Shown here piece after piece: positions 50,501 through 62,500 of a DNA stretch of 64,000 nt (position 1 is its first letter; each line of letters starts with the position of its first letter). The notes under the pieces are model-generated. The model did no database searches, had not been told where the DNA came from, and was given only the letters and a program-made list of their open reading frames with translations. This DNA comes from Todiramphus chloris collaris (taxonomy: Eukaryota > Chordata > Aves > Coraciiformes > Alcedinidae). The stretch is taken from the NCBI GenBank assembly GCA_025345505.1, contig JANVCC010000071.1, forward strand, positions 2,927,519 to 2,991,518. Direction: 5' to 3'. The position numbers and the translations under genes are program-made.

Positions 50501-53500
50501 GCTTCAAAGATCTGTTTTAAATTCTGCCTCCTGGATGGTGTAAAAGTTACCCTGTTTGTTGTTGGTTTTTCATTATTTACTGTAAGACAACTTTAACTCA
50601 GTGGTTTGTGTCACGTTGTAGAAGCGATGTATTGCCGCTAGCTTTGATCTGAGGAGCTGGATCTCAGCAGTGCTGTGTTCAGCTGCCGCAAACGTAACGT
50701 TTAGAACAGTATCCTACACGCTGAGATCTGACCAAACTGGACCTTCTTCCAGATTGACCCAAAGCCATGTACACCTAGGGGGATGCAGCCAGAAAGGACA
50801 CGACCGAAGGAAGGATGGGTAAGGAAAGATTTGGCGTATCCTGCCTTTTCCCCAAATTTTGGCTCGCCTTCCAGCAGTTGAATTGAACTTATTTGGAATA
50901 TATGAAGTAGGCAGGTGATTGTCGCCCTGTACTCAGCACTGGTGAGGCCTCACCTCGAGTACTGAGTCCAGTTTTGGGCAACTCAGGACAAGAGAGATCT
51001 CGGGTGCAGAGGAGGCAACAAAGCTGGGCAAGGGACTGGAGAAGAGATCACATGAGGAGCATTTGAAGGAGCTGGGCCTGTTCAGTTTGAGGAAGAGGAG
51101 GCTGAGGGGAGACCTCATCACTCCTGATGGAGCTCCCTGAAAGGACAGTGTAGAGAGGCTGGTGCTGGGCTCTGCTCTCAGGTCATTAGGGACAGAACCA
51201 GAGGGAATGGCTTTGAGCTGAGACAAGGCAGGGTTAGACTGGACACTAGGGAAAAATTCTTCATGGAAAGGGTAGTGAGAGATTGGAATGGGCTGCCCAG
51301 GGAGGTGGGTGAGAGATTGGAATGGGCTGCCCAGGGAGGGGGTTGAGAGATTGGAATGGGCTGCCCAGGGAGGTGGGGGAGAGATTGGAATGGGCTGCCC
51401 AGGGAGGTGGGNNNNNNNNNNCCAGGGAGGTGGGGGAGAGATTGGAATGGGCTGCCCAGGGAGGTGGGTGAGTCCCCATCCCTGGATGTGTTTCAGCATC
51501 GCTTGGATGTGGTGTTGGGGGACATGGTCTAGGGGTGAACTTGTAGAGTAGGGCTAATGGTTGGATACAATGATCCCAAGGGGCTTTTCCAACCTGAGTG
51601 ATTCTGTGATATCCCCGTTTTACAATCAGGACTCTGTGCAGGCCTTGAATGCTGATTTAATTTCTGAAAAATACCTTTTACTGAGATTTCCACAGCAAGA
51701 CTCTGTGTGCAGCACCCATTAATGACCACGCTGTGTGCGCCTCACCCACAGGGCACGGGTCTGGCATTTTCCTGAGCTCTTAGCACTGCTTCTGGCTGAG
51801 CTCTCCAGATCTTGAACCTGGTGTCTGGAAGTGCCCTGGCAGAACTGCTGCTCATCTCCAGCCTGCAGCTTAATAGCATTTAGTTATCAAATGGCCTCAG
51901 AACAAAGGCCCTAGTTTTCTGATCTCCTGAAGAGCAGAGGCTGGGTTATAACTGCGAACGCTAAACTTCGGAGCTCTGAAGGTGCAGTTGTGTCACTTTA
52001 ATGAGCAGGAGGCTTCAGGCCTGGAGGTGACTCCCCCTCAGCTTGCAGGAGACCATTGTTCACGTTTAACTGTAAAATGATAGAAGCAGCCAACTTCCTT
52101 GTCCTTCTGACTGATTTACTTTTTTTTTCTTTCTCCTTGATTTAGCAGAAAGGATCCAGGAGCGATAACAATAAATCAAATAAAATATTTGTTGGTGGGA
52201 TTCCTCATAACTGTGGCGAGACAGAGCTCAGGGAATACTTCAAGAAGTTCGGAGTGGTGAGTCACCCAGCACGATTGCAAGATGCTTTCCCTCCCTGCTG
52301 CCTCTTCTCAGACTTTCATCAAGCTGTCAAATTTTAGTTAATTTAGACAAACTGCTGTAGGGACACACTGAAGCGTTTGGTGATCAACTGTGGGAAACGT
52401 TCATCATCTTGAAATGGATCTTCTGGTTTGTCAGAATGGGTTGCTGTGATCTGTAACTTGGCAGCTTCTGCCTCCCCCTGTTTAAGTCTGTTCCCTACCT
52501 GCAAAAACTGAGCTGAATTGGCTTAGGAATAATTCCCCTTTTCAATTGATAACTTGCTGCTCGGCGATTAGAAATTTTGGTCTTGAGTTTTTTTCTTCAG
52601 TGAGCTTATACCTGAGGTCCTGCACAGGCAGGGTAAAGTTTGCAGTCTCCTGCCACTATTTTGGTAACAGTAGTTGCTTTTAAATCATCAGCTGGAATCA
52701 GCCGAGTTCCGTTGTCCTGGAACCTCCATTCTAGAGACAAACTACTCCTCGTGGTACACACTTGCTGGTAATTCAGTTTGTAACCTTGGGCTGAAATGAC
52801 TGTTCCTTTGGATTTTTACTTTATTTTTTTTCCTATTTAGTTGTAATTCTTATATATGCCAACTAGTGTTGGTAAAATACTGAACTAAACTACTCAATCC
52901 AGCTGTGAATAAACTACTCAATCCAGCTGTGAATAAGTTTGAGAACCTTAAAGAATGCTTGAGTTAAATTCAAGACTGTGCCTGTGGGCGTGAACTTGCC
53001 ACTTTTGAGTGACCTTTAGTGTTATTTTAATACTTTTTTCTAAATCACCTTTCTCAAAGGTCCCTTGGTGGCAGCAAAGGATTTGTTGATTCCTTCTCAA
53101 GTGGCTAAGTTTATCAACAGTACTGTATTTAAAGTTTCAAGATAATTACCAAAAAAATCTTAATATAAAAGGCAGTGGCTAACAACTGACTGTTTCTGGA
53201 GTTGGAAAAGCTGCAGTGGAGTTGAAAATAAAAGTGGAGGAACATGTTCCACATCTGTGGAGCTTAACTGATAAAAGGTCTTTGTCAGGGACTCTGGGCT
53301 TCCTGATTCTGCCCCCTGGGAGATGCAGGGTGTTGTGTTCCATCAGACAGAGAAGGCGACAGCCGCTCAGTGTAAGCACCTGCAGAAGGAAGCAGCAGAA
53401 CTTAATGATAGCGTAGAAACTGGGCAGTCCCTGTAGCCTTCTGCACGAGGTGCCTTTGGGGAGTAGAGGCTCTTAGAGGTGATTTGTGGCCACAGAGTGA

Positions 53501-56500
53501 AGAGACAAAACCAGGCCCTGATCCTCAAATGTGGGTAAATGAGACCAGTGTGAAGAAGGGGATCCAAAGAGAGCAGTGGGGAGGAGATGTGGTGTGATCC
53601 CCACAGGGGGGTAAATCCCAGCTGGCATCCCTGTAGGATGATGCAATCACTTATGTGTTCTAGCTGTAAGCAAAAGGTGAATCTGCATCAGATTTTAAGC
53701 TGATTTAGGGGATTCTAGTTAAAAACATTGAGTTGGAGGCGAAGATGCCGTTCCGTGAGCTCACACACATTTTGTGACTGATTTTCTGCATCTGGGAAAG
53801 TTAAGGGCAGTTCCTTTCAGCTGTTTTAATCCTGCCTTTGACCTAAGTGTTACACCTCTGCTGTTGCTTAAACCGTAGCTCACAGTGGTGTTTACTCTGA
53901 AATGAAGGCCTCAATTTGCTTTTTTTTTTTTATGTTTAAGTTGGAGATCACACTGATACTGATGATCAATAACTGAGGGAGGTTTGTGATGTCATTTAAA
54001 GCATCAGTTGGTAACTATGCCACACTGATACTCAAGTCAGTTAGAGAAGCTGTCCGGATTCTTCGGCGTGTTTGGGAGTTAAAGCTGCTTCTCACATCAA
54101 GAGTGAAAATGTTTATAAATGGAGAAGGTAATCGTTTCAGAAGCTATGCTGACAAATAGCACGTTGGAAACCAGAAACCTTTGGCCTTTGCTTACAGGCT
54201 GTGGTGTGGGTACAAAAACCATTGTGACCTTAATGCTCGAGACCCTAAAAAGCCACCGAGTAGCAGCTTCTCAGAGGAACTCAGGCTTTTCTCACCCCAC
54301 TCCTTAAAGAGCCGTATCCCCGACTCGGTGCTAGGCCAGCCCGGTGTCACCCCTTTGCCTCTGGCCTGTGGTGTGCCCCGTGGCTCGGGTGTGGGAAACC
54401 AGCCCCTAGTGACTGCTGGTAATGCTGCCATGGTTAGCACAGTGAGTAGAATTTCCCTTCTCTCTTCCAGGTCACTGAAGTTGTAATGATCTATGACGCA
54501 GAGAAACAGAGGCCCCGAGGTAAAGGCTGATCTAGTTTGTCCTTGAAATTTCTTCATCCTCTCCTATAGTCAGATGGCAAACTATTTCCCACCATCAGAA
54601 AAGGTAGACTTTTTCTTTTCCTATGTTGCCTCAGGAAAAAGAATCATTCACTGGGCAAATATCACTTCAAGTCTAGACTCTTCATCTGCAGCTTTAGTTG
54701 GTATCTGTGCATTTACAGTCAGATGTTTCATGTTCATTTCTGGGGTTTTTTTTGCTAGTTTTTTTTTTTTTTTTTTTTTTAAATAAATTTTTTTTTTTGA
54801 GCCACTCCTGTGGCTTAAGGTACTATGGGGGGGGAGGGGGCAAGAAAAAAAAAGCACAGGCTTTCCTCCTGTTCCACATGAAAGGTATGTTGATGTCTGC
54901 AATTGCATGGGGGGGATGCTCCAGTTCAGAGTGCTTCTGAACACGAGATCAGAACAGAATCCATCCATTCTACGCTTTTTGCTTTGGTTAAACGGCTTCA
55001 CTTAAAGAAAACCACTTTTTCAACGACACAAAACCCTTCTGAAGTAGGGATATTTTTTGATTGGGATGTTTACTCCCTGTATACCAGCCCACTTTTTGAA
55101 GAGGGGTTAAAAAAAACCCAAAAACCAAACCAAACCCCAAACAAAGTGGAAGTTTCAGTGGCCTATTTAATCAAGTAACCTTTGGTCAAAATACGAAGCA
55201 AGTTCCATGTCATCCACCTTCCATCACATCCCCCATCTGGTTGACAATTAAGAGGCAATATTTCAAATCCCCGAAGCTCGGTTGCGCTGACCACCTTGTA
55301 GCATGTTCTACATGCTAGAGAATAGTTTGCCATCTGAACTTTCATTTCTCTTCTGACTCATTATTAAGAAATATATTCTTCACTTCATATTTATTAAGCT
55401 GTTAAGTCTTAGTTTTATTTTTAATTTAGACATACATCCTTAGTGACATATTTAAGTGTTTCATAGTAAAGTACGGTAATGTTAAGTAAGCTCTCTTTTC
55501 TTTTGTTTTTTATTTTCTTTTCTTTTCTCTCTGTGAATTGTTTGACTGTGATTAACGATATCTCTTTAGATTTCTTCTCTCTAGGTGATAATTTATCACA
55601 GAGGTACAGGCCAGTTCCACAGTCAGAGGAGGGACGGGCTTTGTCTTTTATTGGAGTGTAAACGAAGTTTCAATATATTTGTTTTTTTTGTTTTGTTTTC
55701 TTGCTTTAGCTATCTTAATCTTCATTCAACAGATACCTTTTATTTAAGCAGAACATAAATTCATCTGTTTAAGTGCTCTGGAGCATCTGATTTTTAACTA
55801 GAGGAGGCAGTGGAGACAAAGATATGGGCATCTGAATATAATTGGTGGCCGAAGTTGTGAAATATTTCAGTTTTTATTATATCGTCTCTATCTTTGTCAT
55901 ATTTAATCCCAGCCTTGCAGCCTCTGAGCAAAAGGTACTAAAACATCGTGTCTGGTCTGGATTAATCCTGATCTCAAGTAATGGCTTCTCTGCTTAAAGC
56001 TATACTAAAAAATAATTTTAAAAATATATATATAAAAAAAAATGGGGGGTTGAGTCCCTGGAAGAGGTGGTAGAATAAAGCAGAAGCGAGAGATGCGCAC
56101 AAGTCCGAGACCCATCCCGGGTGCCAAGGTACTGCAGGGTCCTTTCTCCCTTCATTCTTCTGACTTCTGAAGCAGAGTTCTTGGCTCCTCTTGCTCTGGC
56201 TTTCACTTTTGTTCTGTTACTGCTCGCTGGGTAGTGCGGTAACTGTCCTCTCCAGACATCCTCACCCTTTGTGCTCGCTGCTCCCAGCCCCGTTGCCTCT
56301 CCCCTTCTCTGGCCATGCTCTGCAGAGCTGCTCCCTCTGCTCACGATGCCCCGGGGACTGGGGAGCTAGGGATTGAAAAGGCCAAGTCACCCCTGTTCTT
56401 CTTGTACCCGCTCTGAGTTGGACCTTCTCCCGTTAACCTCTCCCTCCCCGCCTTTCGAGCAGATCCCTCACCACATGTCACTTCACTGGCTGCCAGTAGG

Positions 56501-59500
56501 AGGAGGGGAAAAATGATCTCCGTTACTAATCCCAGCAGCACTCATTTCCCTCTAGCTTCTCCCAAGAATGCTGGGAATCAGAATCCTGATGAGTGTCAGA
56601 GTTACACGGATGCCCTTGAGGAGGTAACTGGGTGTCTCCCAGTATCCAAGTCCTCTTTGCTTACTCACCATCCCTGCCCACGCCTCCTCGCTCTCCTGCA
56701 AGCAGTATTTCCATCAGAACCCTTCCAGTGTCCCCAGTATAAGCACAGCCAGCCTCATCAAGTCCTAAAAGAAATAGTGGCTTTGTTGCAATCTCTGCTT
56801 CTCGTGCTTTCTATTCTTGGCTAAAGCAACAACTGTGAAGCAATTTACAGGTTCTTGCTCTGTTTGTTCTCCTCTTCCCCTTGGCCGCGAACCAGCGTCC
56901 TTGCTCTGTTCTGTAGCCCACTTGGATTCCTGCTCAATGCAAATTAGTTTCTCCAGTCTTCAAGAAAGTCCTGTCCTTTGGAAAATGAAGTTACTGGATG
57001 ATGGATTTCATCACTTATTTAGAATTTCACGTGGTTGGAATTTTGCTGTGTATTACACTGATTTCTCCCCTGGTCCCTAGCTTGTAGTGTTTGACCCTTT
57101 CAAATATATGTTTTTTTTTTTTTTTAATCATTCTTTATTGACTTCCTGTTATCTTTTACTCCCCCTCCTTCTTCCCCTCAACCCCCACCCCACAATCTCT
57201 TCCCTTCCTTCAGTCTTCCTGGAACCCAATTACACAAGCAACCTTCCTCTGTAGACAGTAGCCATCCTTTTTCTTTCCCAAAGGCTGTAATACTAAACGT
57301 GTGATTTCAAGACCAATACTTTTCTTTTGGCTCTAATACTTAGATTTCTAGTTAACCTCAGACAAATATATTGTGATGAAATGCTGCTCTCAATTTCGAG
57401 GCTGCTTTCATCACAGGTCAACAAAACTTCGTTTATACTGCCAGTCTCTTGTGTGTGGGAAATGCTAAGTTTTTTCCTTTTTATTTTAAGTTTATTTTAG
57501 TGATGTCTTTTGCTCTTGTTGCTGACAGCAGAATTTGACCTGCTGGAATCTATTTTGGCCTGTATCTTTGTGTATTTTTTTATATATATATATATCTCTA
57601 TATATCGATATAAACTTTCTCTACAATAGGCCTCTTTGGGCTTACCCAACCCAGTTGGATAAGCTTCGAGAGACACTAACTGTTCTAGACCCTGTATCTC
57701 TGTTTAACGCTTTAGAGCAATACATGGCTGCTGTCAGCACTAGCTGCAAAGCAAAATGCAAACCAAGGGGGAAATCTTGGGTTTCAGAAAAGCAGAACCG
57801 CATCCATGTTCCATTCCGCTTTTCAACGCCGCGCCTCGGGGGGGGGGGGGGGTTATTTTTTCTTCTCTTCTAATTTATATCGCTCTGCCCTTAGCCTGAT
57901 GGAAAGAATGGCACAATTTCCCTACTGCATGGCGGTCTTACCTCTCCCGGGGGTTCGAGGGGGTCGGTGGCATGAACATGAACCAGCCTCTCCCGGGTTC
58001 CGAGCGATTAACCCCGATTTTGCCACTCTCTCGGCGGCAGCGGCAGCTCCAACCTAAGCGCAGTGGTTCTCAAAGTGCCAGCTGGGGTAGCCCCCGGGGC
58101 TCTGCCGCCTCTCCAGAGCCTCTGGATTCAGCTGCCACCATCCAGGGCTCTGGGCAGATAAACCGCAGCGGGTAGGAGCGATGGCTCAGGTGAAAAAAAA
58201 AAAAAGAAGGGACCCAAAAGCATCAGATTTCCGAGAGGAAAGGAGATAGAGGAACTGCAGCGCCACGCTCGCCGGGTTGCTGCGGCTGGGAGGAGGAAAT
58301 AGCCACGCTGTGGTTTTTTTTTTTTTTACTAAGGGGTGGAAAACCTTGAGAACCTCTGATCTAGGTTGGTAGTTTCTGAAGCTTCTCATTCATCCATGGA
58401 GTGGTAAAATTTCTCATGCTTTAACAGCTGCATTTCAAAGAAGACTTTATTTTTTCCACGGAAAATATTCCCTAATTGGAAGACGGGGATAAAAGGGATG
58501 GGAGGAAGTTGCTTTGCAGCTTTGGGCAACAGGGACGCTACGAAGTTTTCCTGGGGAGCCTGACTCAAAAGCTAGGAGCAGCAAAATTTCCTGACTTGAA
58601 TCTGCTGTCCCACAAGTATTTTCTTTTTAATGACGTGGCACAGTTACATCTATGGCTGTACTAGCGCTTTTTTGTTGGGGTTTTTTTTCTTCCCCCCCAT
58701 TTCCTGGTAGGTGGGTTAGGGAATAAACTCCAATTAAAAGAGTTCACAAGCTCAGTTTAAGTTGCATGCGTGGAACCAAGACGAGGCATCCAGTGCCTAA
58801 TTACAGGGAGTATCCGTTGCGATTTTCTCAGCTTGACCTGTTTTTTTTTGGGGGGGGGATTTAACACAAGTCTCAGTTATCTGAAACCCCTGCTTGAACC
58901 CTTGGTCCGCCCCTAATACTGTTCATCATCCTGTTTTGTGTCACAACACCCTGCTACCTTGATTCACTCTTCGTCGTTGGCTAGGTTTTGGATTTATTAC
59001 TTTCGAGGACGAACAATCAGTGGACCAGGCTGTCAACATGCATTTTCACGACATCATGGGCAAAAAAGTGTGTAGTTGTAGTTTTATTTTACCTTAAGAA
59101 AGAACCAAGTCTTGGGCAACCGGCGATTTCACCGGCGAAGAAGGACGGGGTCAGGCGGGCGGGGAGCGCTGCCCTCCAAACTCGAGGCTTTCTCGGCGAA
59201 GGCGGGGAAAGGTTCAGAGTTTGCTCACCTCAGGTGAGAGGGGGTGAGCTGAGGGCTGATCCTGGAGAAGAGAACAGAGCTTGAAAGCCTGAGAATTGTG
59301 GCTGCTGGGCGGTGGTGTTCTGGGTCAGGCCTTGTGCGAACAGACCTGGGGGGTGTCTCCGAGCGGAGCTTACACCGCAGCGGTTTGATGGTCGCCGCTC
59401 TTGCTTTGGGTGCAGGGATGGAAGGTGGTTGAATCGGCTGTTGGAAAACCAGAATCCCAGTGAAATCTGAGTTGTTCAAGGCTTGGTTTAAGATACCACT

Positions 59501-62500
59501 CCTTCAGATGTGTATTTGATACTCCAATCTTGAGGTGGTGCGAGACAATTCTGCTTTACGTAATCTGAAACTTGAAAAGGGGGGAAGGGAAAAAAAAAAA
59601 TAAGACCCAAACATCATGAAGGATTGGTTTTTTACAAAATTGGGTCACTTACTGTGAAACTTTGATACGAACCCACGTACTCTATATAGTATTTAACCAC
59701 AATGCAGTTAAGTGACCTCTGGTTGTTTCATCTTCATACTGTGTTGTCAGCAAATGAGTGTTTGATAGGGAGGAATTTTGCAGGCTGCTTTGATGTTACT
59801 TGGCAGGGAACGTGCTCATACCTGTGGAAAAAAAAAAAAAAAGGATAAAAAGGAGAGGAAATTGTTGCAGGACACCCAAGTTTCATGCAGAGAAAAGAAC
59901 TTCTTAGAGCAAAATGAACCCCAGGAAATTCTGGTGAATGCAAAGGCCGTGCAGCGTTGCTGTCTCGCCGCGGCTTTTCGAGCAAGCGTTAAAGCTGCTT
60001 AAGCTTCGAGGGAGGAGATTGGAGGAGACCCGAGAGCACAGTCACCCCCCTGAAATCCCTGCCTCCTGTAATTCTGCATTGTCTGAAGTCTGTGCTGATA
60101 TTTCATAAGCGTTTCCTTAGCCAGCCCGGGATGTGTTCTTGCCTGCCAGTGGAATTTGGGTGAATTACGCAGTATCTGATGCTTTTTATTCTCATGCACT
60201 CACTCGGGGGCTGAGGGGTAGGCTTGGTTTCCTGACAGTGCAGAGGAAGGAACGCCAGGGCTTGCTCTCCACCCTTCCCTCGCGAGCAGATGCGGTAAAT
60301 TTACCTCTGGTACGCATCCGAATTCCCTGCGTGCTACATAGGGCCCCTGGTCTTCCCTCCAGCTTCCCCGGAGGAGGTGGTGGTGGTGAGAGGAGGTGGT
60401 TTGGGGAGGCAGAGGTGGGAACAAAGGCTGCTGCCTCTGCCGGGTGGCTGGAGGAGAGGAGAGGGAGAGGAGAGCCCTGGTGAGCCGCCCGAATGTCACC
60501 TCTGACGCTGCCGGACTGCGTCAGCGCTCTCTCCGAGCTCTCCATTGTTTCCCGAGCTCAGTACCACAATGCAATCATCTATTTTTGACAAGCATTCCCC
60601 CCTCTGACCCCCTTTTATTGATTTTTCTTCTTTTTTTCCCCCCTTTCAATGACATAACAGAGCTAGGCAGTGGGTTTTTTCAGTGCTGAGCGAGGGAGAC
60701 ACCTCGTTTCCATGAACCAGGCTTCAGGCAGGTGTAGAATTTCCCCCTCGACACTAAGGATGCCACGTGGGGATTTTTTGGGGTCCTCAGTTTAGCAAGT
60801 CACCTTCCAAACACGCAGAAAAATTAATGGGATTCTTCCACCCAGCTTCACAAACTCCAGCTCCTCAGCTCTCCTCATTGCCTGTGTTAAAAAGGGTATC
60901 TTTCTTTTGGGTAATTAAAAAGGTATCGCTGAAACGAATCCGTGTGTTGAAAGGAGAGGAGGGGGGGGGGGGGGGGGTGGGGAGAGAAAAAAATAAATTA
61001 AAATTGCAAGAAGGACTCTGCTTTTGTAAGCAATAACTGAATTCCCTCAAGGCAAATGTGTTAAGACTCATTAATTTGAGTCCTTTGAAAAATTCCCTCG
61101 GTTCCTCTCTGGAAGGGCCTTCAGCTGACAGAGATTTGGTTACTGTCATGTCTAATGTCCTTGGGGCATCTGCAGTGGGGGGGGGTGGGGGGCTTTGTCC
61201 TTGCCTGGTGCCTGCTTCCTGTTTGTTCTCTGACATGAATGGTTTTTAAGACATGGCAGGAAGAATTCTGAATACTTTATTTTCCATACTACTCAGGCCC
61301 ATTGATGATTGAGATTTATTTTCTTTGTACTCTGGCACCCATTAAAATTAATCATAAAATATATAAGGATTAAAAAAAAAAAAAAGGCTTAGATTCAGCA
61401 TGCACGAGTGCTGGGAGTGTTTCATTAAATCAGAAACTGGCTTTTTTTTTGTGAGAGAGAGGTTTATATTGAATGTGCAGCTTATTTTAAGTAGGTCAAA
61501 CGCACTTATTCGATGGCTCGGAACACTAGGACATTTTCTCTCTGAATAAAATAAGTTAAGCACTGTGGTTTTACTACTTTTAAAAACAGGAGGGCTTTTG
61601 TCACTGACTTAACACAGTATGAAGATTTGCTTCTTATTGACTCAACTGTCCATTTTTATTACTTGCATGTTTGTTTACTTTTTTGTTAGATGTAATGTAA
61701 GATTCTCTTATCACATCCATTCCCTCTGACATTGTTTGAGTTAATTGAGATTCTTTAAGCGTTAGCCTGGGGAAGGTAAGTCTTTATCTTCCATTAGACA
61801 TTTAAATAAAATCTTAAGTTTAAAAACAAACACGAAAAAAGGAAGAAAAAAAAAAAAGAAAAATAAGGAGGAAAAAAAAAAGCAAACAAGCAAATGTGTG
61901 TTTCTCAGGTATGAGCAGAGCTGAAATTGCAGTTAGACGGGGTGGGTTAAACTAACTTCCAAACGAACCCCAAACGTGTTGCAATGGTTAAAGCATTAGT
62001 ACCCTTTTTCAGAGCGTGCTCTTTGCTCCAAGCTGCCTTTTTTTTTTACTGCAAACGTCACCGTTGTAACTCTCACCTTAAATGTGAAATCAGTACAGAA
62101 ATAATTGACAAGAGGATGCTTTTTTTTTTGTGTTAAGCGAAGAGCCGTTGTAAGAGGGTACTGCTGTTTTAAGATTCAAGCCAATGAATGCTGTACTGTG
62201 ATGGACCAGAAGTGATTTGTAGGATGTGCTTTCCTTGAAATGCCTCAATAGCAGGACTTGTAACGTCTTACCATCGTTTATATTGTACCTGAGAAACATT
62301 TTTTAATTACTGGCCTTAAGTTTAATAATTAAGTATTTAGACATAAGTCATAAGATGCTAAGTGTAGTCTTAAGTGTAATTAAGGGTGTGTGTGAAGGGA
62401 AGGGGGGTGTATTAACCTGCAGCATCTCTCCTAAGTGGTGACTCTGTTTGTTTAGGTGGAGGTGAAACGCGCAGAACCCCGGGATAGCAAAAGCCAAACT

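Larger units (their letters stand above)
50915..51615 (+). mobile_element. CR1 element (subfamily B) with internal tandem expansion
   Basis: About 700 bp of CR1 in DAZAP1 intron 4: TGGTGAGGCCTCACCTCGAG, CAGTTTTGGGCAACTCAGG, GAGGAGGCTGAGGGGAGACC, then CCAAGGGGCTTTTCCAACC and a terminal GATTCTGTGAT. The segment AGAGATTGGAATGGGCTGCC, single-copy in the related element near 62985, is tandemly amplified here (separate entry) and interrupted by the assembly gap. Confidence 0.93.
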
